Shown one piece after another: positions 43,017-53,954 of a DNA stretch of 62,000 nucleotides. Numbering within the stretch: position 1 is the first letter of the stretch; each line of letters starts with the position of its first letter. This DNA comes from Cryptomeria japonica (lineage: Eukaryota; Streptophyta; Pinopsida; Cupressales; Cupressaceae), in contig NC_081414.1 in NCBI RefSeq assembly GCF_030272615.1, positions 761,799,648 to 761,861,647 on the forward strand, in the 5' to 3' direction. A program made the position numbers and the translations under genes. Below the pieces are notes generated by a model. The model was not told the DNA's origin and did no database searches. It worked only from the letters and a program-made list of their open reading frames with translations.

Positions 43017-43087
43017 GGTTATAAAGTGGTTTGATTAATATAATCTATTGACAATTTATTCACCCCCCCCTCCCTCTTATTAGTCCA
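43017..43087 (+). repeat. Inverted U5-end fragment at the right end of E
   Basis: Reverse complement of about 39845-39921. From the run of G/C onward, 52 bases align with about five mismatches (GGTTATAAAGT...TTTGATTAATATAAT...TTCACCCCCC on the plus strand). It therefore reads as the end of an LTR in the plus orientation, opposite to the left LTR. Confidence 0.75.
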
Positions 43088-44300
43088 CATGAGGGAAATC
43101 CCTCTTCATTTAATTCTCCATCTTTACCTATGTCTTCCATAAGTATTTCTATTATTCCTCAACCAATCAATGTGACACAAGGGGGCAATTCCTTCAACAT
43201 CTTTGTCCCTCCTTTAAGTTTCCCTTTTCCTACCCAATCATCACCTATGCCTACTTATCATAATGTACCACCACCTTATTCTTAGTCCATGCCTTCTTTC
43301 AATAATATCACAACACCTTCTCAATCAACTATGTCTAAGATCAATTCTTCTACTGAAGCAATAATTAACAGTCTTGCTCAAACTGTGTCTTCCTTACAAC
43401 AACAAATTGATTATGAGTCAATCCAAGTTTAGTGTGCCCACCTTTGATGTTGTGAGCCCACTTTCTCTTGATATTGTTAAAGCCATGCCACCTAAACATG
43501 TTGAGGTCCCTCAATTAGAACTCTATAATGGAAAAGGTGATCCTCTTATGCATGTCAAAACATTTCAAACCTTGTGTTCTGATTTTGCTTATGATCAAAG
43601 ATTGCTTGTGAAATTTTTTACAAGAACACTAAGAGACAAGGCTTTACAATGGTATTTCTCTTTGCCTTCTTATTCTATCACTTCTTTTCAACAACTCGCA
43701 AATGCTTTCTTCCAACAATTTCAAAACACATTTTAAAGAAAAATTGACCGATTTCATTGGTAGATATAAGCATTTGTGTGCTCAAATTTCTTTTCCTATA
43801 CTGGATAATGATATTCAAAGAATTTTCATTTCTAATTTTTGAAAAGATATTAGGGAAAAGATTCTTTTGTTTGAATTTACTTCCTTTCTGCAGTTATGCA
43901 CAACACTCCACAATTATCAACTAGCAGTGAGTCAAATGGAGAAATCCACTCCTATGGCTTTGAGTGATAATGGGGAGTGTTCAACAACCATTTGCGAAGT
44001 TGAAACCAACAAAAAGATTCTTCAAGTTAAATGATACAATCAACAACAACAATGTGAATTCTACAATAGGTGTGAATGATAAAGGGATTAAATCAGTAGC
44101 GCTTCCTAATCAAAATCTTAAGATTTTCACTGATCCCTTCCCTTCTCATACCTCTAATGTTATTGAGATTGTGCCTACTTATTTCTCTTCTGAGGAATTC
44201 ACCTCTATGGATATAAACTTGGTAAATATGGTAGCCAAACAAGATATACCTAAGGATGCTTGTATTACATTTTACCCTAGTGAGACCATTAGAGAACGCG
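43088..44300 (+). pseudogene. G1 gag core
   Basis: After E the gag frame resumes with a Pro/Ser/Asn-rich linker (PPLSFPFPTQSSPMPTYHNV), a TAG near 43284, and the gag core in 43374-43736: VPQLELYNGKGDPLMHVKTF, LLVKFFTRTLRDKALQWYFSL, SFQQLANAFFQQF. This is the Retrotrans_gag fold of Ty3/gypsy elements. A frame change follows near 43735. The 43964-44326 piece (FAKLKPTKRFFKLN) carries the gag-protease junction. No CCHC knuckle is seen, as in some Tat/Athila elements. Confidence 0.8.
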
Positions 44301-44760
44301 ATATCCCTTTATACATAGTTGTGTAGGTTAAAGATATACCTTGTCCTGGTGCCCTTATTGATTCCTCTTTCATGATTAATGTCATCACTAAGGAGTATCT
44401 TTTCACTTTATGATTTCATAAACCAATATATGATGCCTCTAATGTGGTTGTGAAGTTATTTGATATATTCTCGTCCTACCATTGGCTCTATCACCCTTCC
44501 TGTTGAAGTTCATACTAAATCCATGGATGTTGACTTTGTTATCATACTCTCTCCTAAGCAATTTCATGTGAAGTTGGGCTATCCTTGGCTATCTTCCATG
44601 AAGTTCATTGCTTCTCCAATCCACAAGTGTGTGAAATTTCCTCACAATGGAGAAATCATAACTCTGAACCATATCTTATTTTGTCCATGCAAAAGAAGCC
44701 CCGGTGTTCTAATTGATTTCTTTTGGCCTAAGAAATTTAAATCTCTTCCATCAAGGAGCA
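44235..44760 (+). pseudogene. G1 retropepsin-like protease (Tat/Athila type), broken
   Basis: CITFYPSETIRERDIPLYIVV, TAG, VKDIPCPGALIDSSFMINVI: the catalytic Asp lies in LIDSS, where active relatives have LID-S/T-G, so the Gly is Ser here. After a stop and a frame change the C-terminal half is open in 44460-44936: TIGSITLPVEV, MDVDFVIILSPKQFHVKLGYPWL (LLGRPWL in relatives) and HKCVKFPHNGEIIT. This order is characteristic of the protease of Tat/Athila gypsy elements. In those it is followed by RT; here it is not. Confidence 0.78.
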
Positions 44761-44785
44761 ATGCTCTTTTTCAATCTTATAAAAA

Positions 44786-45706
44786 GTGGAAGAAAGATAT
44801 GATATTATCCTTAAAAGTCAGCCTAGATCCCCAACACTTCACATTCCTATTATTCTTCAAGATGAAGTTCTTCCCCTCATGGATAGAACTAATCTCCCTC
44901 CTAAGGAAGATCATCAACCTATACCTATGGATGTGAATATACCTTCTCCTAAGAAGAACAACAATATTCTTCCTAAGGTTATACCTTTACCTCCTCGTCA
45001 TGATGGACCTCATCTCCTTCCTACACCTAATATTCCTCCTTTGTATGGTGTAGTTCCACCTCCTTCCTTTTATTGAGAGAAGAGGCTTGCTTCTCCTGTT
45101 GTTCAACCTAAAAGACCTTAACCTAAATCTTCAACTATTAAGGAGAGAAACATTCCTACATTTTCAAGTGTTCCTCCTTCTTAGCCTTCAACTAAGACTA
45201 AATAGATTTGTTGTACAAGAGAACACCGATGAAGACACCATGTTCGAGCTCATGAAGTTGTCCCTGAAAATACTCAATCTTCTAAGACTCCAATAGTTGA
45301 CATGATTATATTTTCTCCTCAGTGAGATGTTCAACCTATATCTCCAAATCACAAGTTGCACAAAACATGTGATGGCTTTACTCCTATTCGTGTTCTTGCT
45401 CCCCTTTCTCTAAAATTTGATGAACAAATTGGTGAAAATGTTAATCATGATGGAAATATAACTCCTAATGCTTCTGATAATGAGTATGAATTTGTTGATG
45501 TGGACAAGCATTTATCAACTAAATTTTCACAAACCCTAATCCTAGCTCCTAGAATCGAACAAAGTGACTTACAACATGAGAATAGTACTTGTTTGGATCT
45601 TGTGATAGCTCCATCTATTGTGCTTGATCTCTGTCCTCTCACATGTTTCTTTCCTTTCCAAAATAGTGATCAACAAGATTGGGAGGTGGATGTCATGCTA
45701 GATTAG
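44786..45706 (+). pseudogene. G1 post-protease region, Pro-rich, unknown
   Basis: Not recognised. 44786-45076 is open and proline-rich (VIPLPPRHDGPHLLPTPN, IPPLYGVVPPPSF). After stops near 45074, 45119 and 45182, another open piece spans 45356-45706 (DGFTPIRVLAPLSLKFDEQIG, DNEYEFVDVDKHL, ending QDWEVDVMLD). In full Tat/Athila elements the RT would begin about here, but no LDD/YVDD, integrase or RNase H motif is found. It may be a linker left after pol loss or a genuine small accessory product. Confidence 0.5.
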
Positions 45707-46463
45707 GAATATTAGTACTGTAGATCTTCTCTCTCTCTCTCCTCTCTTGCTCTTTTGTGACCATTCTTCTATGTGTATCCCTGATCTTCTATGGTTCCCT
45801 TAATGTCTACTTGAGGATGATGCAAACCATTGAGATCTCTTTTGGTCTCTTTCATGTTGACTTGAAAGACATCCTCTCTTCCCTTTCTTCCAAGGATTTT
45901 TCCTTTCTCTGGGGAATGACAATTACTATATGCAAATACATATATGATATACATGGGTTATCATACAACATACTGACCTTGAGGAAAGAGAAACTACCTC
46001 ATATTTTGTGTTCATTATCCCTGGGTTTATTCCTCAATTGGGGGCTAAATCCTTGTGGTAGTGTGATCCCTCTCTTCTCTCTCTCTCTTGGGTGTATACT
46101 ACCTTAAAGAAATCGCTCCCGATAAGGCACACACGATTGCTTTAACATGGGGCCATACACTCCACTCATATTCTCCTTCTTGATACTTAATAATTACTTA
46201 GTGAACTTTGTTTTTCTTTGTAATCTTGGGTATCCTTGCTTTCATGACTCCTAGTGAGGGGAGATTTGCTACTTGCAGTCATGGTTCTCCCCTTCTCGAT
46301 CTTCCCTTTTACTTTGTCAATCAAAGTCATAAGATCCTAAGTCCACTAAGGGCTTGGTGCATCTTGACTCCTTGATGTGGTAAAAGTCTTTCAATCTTGT
46401 TTCCTTGTACTTTACCGATAGTATTGGCGTACGCTCATACTCTCGCTAAAGTGGGGGCTAAAT
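45707..46463 (+). other. G1 3' untranslated region with two GGGGGCTAAAT tracts
   Basis: Begins with a CTCTCT-rich stretch (45725) and has no sustained gag/pol-like frame. ATTGGGGGCTAAATCC (about 46034) and AGTGGGGGCTAAATTG (about 46450) look like polypurine primers; the second directly precedes TGTCATGCCC, the presumed 3' LTR start. Confidence 0.55.
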
Positions 46464-47002
46464 TGTCATGCCCAAACTTTTGGGCAAAAATGGAATAATC
46501 TTTTTTTGAAACAACCTAATAAACTATATTTGCTAAAATAACATGCAATAATAAGTCTTGTCTTAACTATGTTTGAATTCTTTTCAACTAAAGTTAATCT
46601 AAACAACTAAATCAAGAATGCGAAAATAACTTAAATGCGGGATATTAACTCTCCAAAAGAATCATTATTTAATCATTAATTAATAAATTTAATTAAACAA
46701 TAATCTACAACTTATTTACAAGGGGTAAGATTAACCATCAAATAATCTTTTAATTGCTCTAATAATTAATCAAATTAACTCTAGTTCTTAGATTATTAAA
46801 ATTTAATAATCAATTGAGTGATAATTATAATGCATTTAAAATTCGTCTAGAGGGGCTAAATTAATCTTTAAAAAAAATTTCTCTATAAACTCTAGTTACT
46901 ATTGACCAAATCAAATAATTCCCTAAGGTCAAAATACTAGCAAGGCATTTATTAATACACATTAATAAAAATACAACCCCTTAGTTTTCAACTTAAACTT
47001 CT

Positions 47003-47035
<33 letters not shown>

Positions 47036-47124
47036 TTATACATAGCATATATGTAATATATATTTATATATATAATCTAGAAAATACCTTATCTAAGTTC
47101 ATGCTTATATATTCTTATATATAT
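46464..47124 (+). repeat. Presumed start of G1 3' LTR, then AT-rich sequence of unclear ownership
   Basis: TGTCATGCCCAAAC after the purine tract at 46464, with the short palindrome TGCCCAAAC/TTTTGGGCA. Beyond about 46490 the sequence is AT-rich, with (TA)n(TG)n at about 47003-47034, and I cannot tell whether it is still the G1 LTR or the far end of the G2 LTR. Confidence 0.45.
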
Positions 47125-48703
47125 TGTAGACACCTAAAAATGGTCAACGCTTGCAGAGTCATACTTTAACATTGGCGCATTGTCTCATTTTAGAGTTTTT
47201 AAGTCACATTAACATTTCTCCTATGCCACACACTTGGTCTTTATCATTTGCGAGCATCGAGTCCTTCTTCTGCATTCCTCATTTTTCTCGCCTTCGAATT
47301 TGGTCTTGTCGATAACTATATCAGTCATGATTTTGGTCAATCTTATCCTGTCGCATCTATGTGCATATTCATTTGTCATCATTTTGGACATCATCAATCC
47401 TAATTAGGGTTTTGTCCTCTTATCAATCTTGTTATCATGCGATCGATTTGTCATCGATTCTTGTCTTTTGATCAATTTGTCATCAATCTTGTCGTCTTGT
47501 GATCTATTTTGTCATCGATCCTTGTCTTCTTGTCAATTTTGTCATTTTGCGATCGATTTGTCATCGATCGTCGTCTTTCTCAATTTGGATCAATTAGTCA
47601 TTGTTCCTCGTCAATTGACGCATTTATTAATCAAATCGTTTGTCAGCATTGGTCTTTTATCAAGTCAGAATCATGATCAAATCGAATCGATATCAATTAT
47701 CCTTTGTCAAGACCTAATTGTCATCCTTGCATTTCTAATTCATCTTTTAGGGTTTGATGATTTTATTCATTTAACCCTGTTTGTCATTTCTCCCTCTAGG
47801 TTAAATAATTTATTTATTTATCCTAGGTCTTCATGTCACAATTAAATGTTTATTTAATTGGCTAACTAATTATTCCTGTTTTTGTGAATTAATTAATAAA
47901 TGACAAATTATTAATGGATTTACCTAATTCCTAATTTCCTAATTTTTCATCAATTTCTAAATTCCCTCTTTGTGAATTAATTAATAAATGAAAAATTATT
48001 AATTAATTCACTAAATTCCTAATTTCCTCATTTTCTAATTTCCTAATTCCTATTTTCCAATTTTCTAATTTTCCTAATTTCTAATTCAATTTCCTCCTAT
48101 TTTTCTCCTAATTTCATGGGAATGACATTTCAATTTGTCATAAATTTGTCATAATTGACGATCAATCAATTTTGACATAGAAATTTGTCATAATCTTGTC
48201 ATGAATTATCAATCAATCAATTTTGCATAGAAAGTGCAAATTTGTCATAAATTTGTCATAATTGACATTCTTGATTTGCAATTTCCATTTGAATCTCTTC
48301 ATGCTAATTTGATCTTTTCTCCAATTTGTCTATAAATTGGATGAATTTCTTCAATCCCAGCTAATCACATTATCAAACTAATCACTTTTTCGAATCACTT
48401 TGTTGAATCAATCGCGCTTCAAGTATTCTTGCGCTACTATCTTGTCTACTTGCTTTCATCTCATGTGTATGCACTTGTAGGTGAGATCCACAACAAAGCT
48501 ATTTGAAGGAGAAAGAAGGACAATGGAGCCACATGAAGGAGACATTCAGATCTGCAATTGGTTTGTTTAAGTTTTTAATCTTGAATGTTTTGTTTTCATA
48601 TCTCTATTGGATGTAATTAGGATTGTTATCATTGCATTTGAGCTTTTGTGATTGAGCTATGACTAATATTTGATATTTGCTTTGATGATTTCTGATTTCC
48701 TAG

Positions 48704-48708
<5 letters not shown>
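47125..48708 (+). repeat. Probable solo LTR (TGTAG...CTACA, gypsy-like)
   Basis: TGTAGACACCTAAAAATGG at 47125 and CTACA at 48704-48708 form matching inverted ends, and no internal domain or second copy is present. Inside are stacked local repeats: TTGTCATCGATC-type units (about 47435-47610), two copies of GTGAATTAATTAATAAATG (47883, 47971) and repeats of AATTTGTCATAA (about 48136-48260). TATA-like CTATAAATTG near 48330. The left flank is TATAT; the right flank is a CA run followed by TATAT. Confidence 0.6.

Positions 48709-48759
<51 letters not shown>
48707..48759. repeat. Microsatellite (CA)21 followed by (TA)n
   Basis: Uninterrupted CA repeat at 48707-48748 running into TA repeats; it begins within the terminal CACA of the probable solo LTR. 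Confidence 0.9.
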
Positions 48760-49432
48760 GAATTCATACAATTAATAAATTTAAATATAATCAATTAGTA
48801 TCCAAAATAACCATGGGATACCCTATCCAAATTTTGAATAGGTTTCCCCCCTTTTATTTATTTAACCCATTTAATATTCATATGAAAACCTAAATTAAAA
48901 CCCTATAAAATTAAACTACCAACAAACTTCCTTCTAACTTCCACCCTAACCCGAACCGGATTCAAGTTAGGGTTTCTATGTGCTATATAGGTTTGATATT
49001 TTTTTTCTTTATGTCCTGAGGCGATGCTTATTCCACAGTGGCCACGATCTCTTTTTCTTTCAGGCCGCTGTCATGTAAACTTCGGGCAGTATTTCATTTG
49101 ACACAGGGGGCCACAAGTTTAAAGGGGGCCGCGGGAGGAGGAGGCACCACTTGCAGCGGTGTCATGGGCGCCATTGTGTGTCGCGGCCCGTACTGATGCC
49201 GCAGTGTCCTTGTGGGATGCGGCCCGCAGCGGCGACCATGGTCGCCTCTACGAGTCACAACCTGTAGCGGTGTCGCGGCACCTCTATGGGTCGTGGCCCA
49301 CAGAGGGCCTGCGCCACCTGGGGGGCCCGTGAGAGCCTCGGCTTCGAGGATTACCCTTGGGTAGGGTTAGCATTCTTTTTTTTTGTGATATTTTTTTTTT
49401 TTAATATATATTTATATATATATATACATTTA

Positions 49433-49469
<37 letters not shown>

Positions 49470-50291
49470 AAAATATTTCCAGGGGATATTTTAGGGCTAG
49501 ATTTAAGATAGATTTACATATTTTTTTTTATAAAGCTTGCAGGAATTAATATTATAATGGCAACATATCAATAGTTATATATTTCATTACTTAGGTATGA
49601 TTTATTTTAATATGCAGCATTAGGAATAATGATAGTATATAAAATAAACAACATGTTAATTGTATCATATAGTTCATTTATTCAATAAAAGTTAGACATA
49701 AATCTAATTAGCATCTATTAGATTTTATCTTTGTTTTATTCTTATTATGAGACATTTAATCTAACCATCTTCTTTTCAAACTAAACTTGGCATTATGATG
49801 ATAGTTTTTTTTTCCTTAAATGCCTAAAAGGAGTTTATACCAAATTTAAATGCATGCATTTCTTGCTCTTAATATTATAAAGTAACTTTAGAGTTAAATT
49901 AATTTTTCCTAGATTCATTTTCTGCAATATTTTTAAGGAATAAAACGACAGATTTAAATAATTTACAACAACATTTAAATAGTCTAGAAATAACTTAAAA
50001 ACATTTAAAATGCAAACTATTATTCTTACAATCCAAATAACTAGGACTAAATGTTATTTCTATCTTACAACATTTAGGTTTTCTTTGAAATAAATTTACT
50101 TATCTATCTAAATTTCTTGCATTATTTAAGAGGAAAGAATGATAGATTCAAATAAATGACAGCAACATTAACATAGTTTCATTTAGGACTATTTCTCCTA
50201 GTTATTTACAACACAAAGAGATAGAATGCCTTTCTTTAACTTTCAAGAAATAAAAGTAATAGATTTTACTCATACTATAGAAACTTAACCC

Positions 50292-50294
<3 letters not shown>
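48760..50294. other. Non-coding LTR-like stretch with CpG-rich island and AT tracts
   Basis: AT-rich DNA around a GC-rich island (about 49020-49365), then poly-T and (TA)/(GT) microsatellites at about 49388-49468. No coding frame is supported. It is probably LTR sequence of G1 or of the long G2 LTR; ownership is unresolved because the second G2 LTR is truncated. Confidence 0.4.
49153..49302. repeat. CpG-rich degenerate tandem repeat, about 38 bases, four units
   Basis: Units begin near 49153 (GCAGCGGTGTCATGGGCGCC), 49198 (GCCGCAGTGTCC), 49229 (GCGGCGACCATGG) and 49267 (GCGGTGTCGCGGCACC). The first, second and fourth contain a GGCCCRYA-type segment at the unit end. CpG density far exceeds that of the surrounding DNA. 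Confidence 0.65.

Positions 50295-50368
<74 letters not shown>
50295..50368. repeat. Microsatellite (AT)37
   Basis: 74 bases of uninterrupted AT dinucleotides. Confidence 0.95.
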
Positions 50369-50376
<8 letters not shown>

Positions 50377-50548
50377 AACAACTTAACAAAAGAATACTTT
50401 TCTTAAAAGAACACTTAGAATACACTATTGAAGACTTTACAAATGGGTGAAATAGCCAACTAGTCTCTCATTTCTATTAAATGAAGACTTTTAATAAAAT
50501 AATTACATTTCTTTTTGCAAAACAATACAACATAAAAATCCTCTTTCA

Positions 50549-52651
50549 CATTTCGACAACTAAAGTACAATATTACATCTCCTATTCTTTTTCTGCAAAT
50601 TAAAATAAAATCAGCAACTCCTAGCTTTCTTTTTTCTTCTTTTCCAAGAAAACCTGCATACAAATCTTAAGGCTATGACCATGGAGATCTCACCTCCCAA
50701 CCTAGGCTTACTAGAAGCCACCCTTGAGCTTGGAGAATCAAGTACTAGATGGCATTACACTCAAGAAAACTCAAAACAAGCAAGGGGAACGAAAACTCCA
50801 CAAACACTTTCCCATCCAATACTAAACTTCATCACATAATATGATGTTTACAAGGGTGGAAGTGGACCAAATACCTTGAGGAGAACTTCAAGCTAGTAGA
50901 TCACAAGCCATCTCATGGCAACCAAAAACAAATACAACATAAGTCCATCTTAACCCAACATCCTTATGACCCCCAAGGCATACATGCCATAATTTCTCCC
51001 CTTATGACCCATGAATGCATAAACAAGGCTATGCAACAAGGGTCATAAAACAAACCCTTGAGATCACTCTCAAAATGAGAGCCTCTCACTCTAAGGCTGT
51101 CAAACTCCTTCCACCCCCAAGACCATTCTACCCTCCCAAGGGTAGAAGGCCTTGGATACTCCCAAAAACACAAGGAAAAGCATGAAAGAAATAAGAGGAA
51201 GATCACATAATATTTTCACAAAGGAAATACAAAGAAACAACATTTACATTCAAGCAATCTTTTTAAAAATAAAACTTTCAACATGCAAGGAAGAAAATGG
51301 ACCGACCTTCAATCTGCCCAAAGGTTTACTAGAACTAGCTTGGGGAAGAGCAGCCCAATTCCACAATTCTTTCCTCCAACACTTAGCCAAAATTCTATTC
51401 TAAAACTATTTTTTCAAATTTGCAAGATCTCCAAAGATGGAGAGTGGGTGATTACTCTCTAAATCCCTAATCCTTGCCTAAGAAGGCTTCTCGCACTCTT
51501 CCCAACCTCTTGGATAGAGTGAGAGTTCCCATTGGTTGGTCTTCCCAACCTCTTACAGGTTACTAAAATTGGAAAGAGAAAAGGTAAGAGAAGGTGGGGA
51601 AGAGAAATTGACACAAGAAAGGAAGGTTATCTATCCTAGGAGGAACCTTCCAGATTGGATTTTCGCTCATCTTGGGAAAACCAATTTTTGAGGTGACTAA
51701 ATAGTCACATGGGAGTAGTCACATGCTTAAAAATACCCCTAACCCATAGCTATACCCTATGGACCTTTGGAAAAGCCCTTAAACTAACCCTAGGAATCCA
51801 TTTGACCTCTTAGAAACCCATCTGAAGTTAACCTACGGGTCAAACCTGAGTTAACCACTCCCAAGACCCTCTACCCAAGGCAAATTTGGGACCACACTCA
51901 AATATTTGAAAAGGGCTTTGGTTGAAACAAACTCCCTCCAAGAGACAAGTCAAAATCAAGACACTAATCAACACGTGTCAAGTGACACAATAAAATACAT
52001 TACATAATCACACATGGAAATTGTCTCTTGTTGGATTTAAACAATTAATAAATACAATTTAACACACATTGAACATTTACTTTCATGAATAAAATACAAT
52101 ATATACGGGGTGTTGTCTCTCCAAATAGACAACCGCTGGTTTTATGAACGTACATAGGTCTAGGTTTGGTTCTCCATAATGTTTCCATGGTCACATGGAT
52201 AATTTTCTTGCGCATCTCAATTACACATTAGTATTTTCCAATAGCCTCATATAATATTAAACACATAAATAAGAATAGACATCAAACACTTTGCATACAA
52301 TTGACATTATACAAATCAATATATCATATATCAAGGAAAATCCAGATAAGCAATTATCATAATCCTCATAAATTTGATCCATACATAAGATATGCATCCT
52401 ATTTCTAGCATCATAATAAAGTCCTGCAAATCAAATAATGACATACATCATCTCAAGGTTATCCTATTCTAGAATCATATAAAGTTCTATATCAATAATG
52501 CATAGAAATGAAGCATCAATACGCATCAATGTTATCCAATCATAGGATCATATAAGTTCCAAATCCATAATACATAAAAATAAAGAATCCATAATAGTTC
52601 CATCATAAAAAATCATTGAAATGCTAGAATGGGTCGGGGTAGGGCCTCACA
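50549..52651 (-). repeat. G2 3' LTR (left copy; true left end unresolved)
   Basis: Matches 56469-58460 over about 2 kb with roughly one difference in twenty. On the minus strand it starts TGTGAGGCCCTACCCCGACC at 52651, preceded by the purine tract AGAAGGGGACGG. It certainly extends left of 50549, since the other copy is truncated at that point. Confidence 0.85.
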
Positions 52652-52679
52652 CCGTCCCCTTCTAGGCATGAACTTCCTC

Positions 52680-53945
52680 CTAGAGTTCATAAAAAAGATG
52701 GGGGTACTGTGATCTCATATGTGTTGCATCCTCCCATGAAGCTATAACCTCATAATAGCAATCCCACTGGACCCTAACCTTGTCCAGCTCTCGACCTCGA
52801 AGCGCCAACATCCGGCATGCCAAAATGTGAATGGGATCCAAAGCTAGCTGCCCGTCCGACTCCACCCGCAAGGTATCCCAATCTAAAATATGAGACTCAT
52901 CATAGATATAGTTCCTCAAAATTGATACATGAAACACATCATGGATGCATGACAGGCTAGGTGGAAATGCTAAACAATAGGCAACTGGTCCTATCCTCTC
53001 AAGGATCTCAAATGGTCCTACAAAGCGAGGTGAGAGCTTAGAACCCTTTCCATAACGGATTGGACTCTTATGCAGTCGTACTCTCAAGAAGACTCTTTCT
53101 CCAGCCAAGTAGCTATGATCTATCCTCTTTGCATCTGCATACTTCTTCTGTCTATCTTGAGCCTCTCTAAGATGCTACCTAATTAGGTCCACCTGCTGCT
53201 CCATATCCCAAACTATCTCAGGACCAATAACAACTTTGTCCTCTATGCGGTCCCAACTCAATGGTGTCCTACAAGGCCTTTCGTATAATGCCTGATAGGG
53301 TGGCATCCCTAAGGAAGTGTGATGCCAATTGTTATAGGAAAACTCTACTAAGGGAAGGTACTCTTCCCATTTGGTTTGGTGATCCATGACGTACATGCGA
53401 AGCATATCCTCTAACACCTGGTTAACCCTCTCTGTCTGACCATCTGTTTCTGGATGATAGGCTGTACTGAAATTGAGCTTGGTACCCATAGCTGCCTTCA
53501 ATGCCTTCCAAAAGGAAGAAGTGAAGAGGGAATCCTTGTCAAAAATAGTCTTACATGGCATGCCATGAAGTCTGACAATGTCTCGTAAGAACACTTGTGC
53601 TACTGCTGGTGTTGTGAAGGTAGTCCGAACTGGTGAAAAGTGGGCCACTTTGGTCAACTTGTCAACTATCACCAAGATGGCATCATGGTGATAGGATGAC
53701 ATGGGGAGACCAATGATGAAATCCATGGATATAGTATCCCACTTCCACTCTGGTATAGCATGAGACTGGAGCAACCTACCTGGATGACAGTGCTTCACCT
53801 TAACTCTCTGACACTCAAGGCATTGGGCTACTAACTCAGCTATAAGTTGCCGCATTCCTGGCCAATGATATAACTGTCTCAAGTTTGCATGCATCTTCTT
53901 AACTCCAGGATGCGCTGCATAAGGAGCTTTATGAGCCTCCATCAC
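52680..53945 (-). pseudogene. G2 integrase and chromodomain-like C-terminus
   Basis: 53945-53175: zinc segment with H5, H12, C42, C45 and core with D75 (ISMDFIIGLP), D136 (IFDKDSLFTSSFW) and E172 (ETDGQTERVN), an exact D-35-E spacing. After a TAG (DLIRxHLREAQDRQKKYAD) the frame continues in 53108-52680: RVFLRVRLHKSPIRYGKGSK, LSPRFVGPFEIL, and VRVQWDCYYEVIASWEDATH, which resembles the chromodomain-like tail of Tekay/Del elements that targets heterochromatin (established for the family). Only one stop separates the two parts. Confidence 0.88.
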
Positions 53946-53954
53946 AATGAACTC

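Larger units (their letters stand above)
39845..43087 (-). mobile_element. Element E: 5'-truncated copia relative of A with inverted LTR ends
   Basis: Minus-strand copia element in G1 gag. From the right: a linker and RT, RNase H, purine tracts, then a full LTR (39845-40940). Gag, protease and integrase are missing. The right end is not the LTR start expected of a 5' LTR but about 70 bases of the LTR 3' end, in inverted orientation relative to the left LTR. Protein and LTR match element A. The flanking CATGG/CATGA suggests that the whole structure inserted as one unit. Confidence 0.8.
24300..46487 (+). mobile_element. Element G1: Tat/Athila-like Ty3/gypsy element with gag and protease only, split by C and E
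   Basis: Pieces: leader and gag start (about 25400-26951), gag middle (39702-39839), gag core and protease (43088-44760), downstream unknown coding-like region (44786-45706), 3' untranslated region and purine tract (to 46463), 3' LTR start (46464). Insertions of C and E account for the gaps, each with a target duplication lying in the gag frame. No RT, RNase H or integrase motif is seen between protease and the 3' purine tract, so G1 is probably non-autonomous. The outer limits are approximate. Confidence 0.6.

Noticed and set aside
47429-47845. 138-codon frame inside the probable solo LTR
   Set aside because: Made of degenerate TTGTCATCGATC repeats; the Ser/Leu/Cys-rich product has no domain.
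49286-49549. 87-codon frame starting in the CpG-rich repeat
   Set aside because: Most of the frame is poly-T and TA/GT microsatellite translated as Phe/Tyr/Ile/Val runs.
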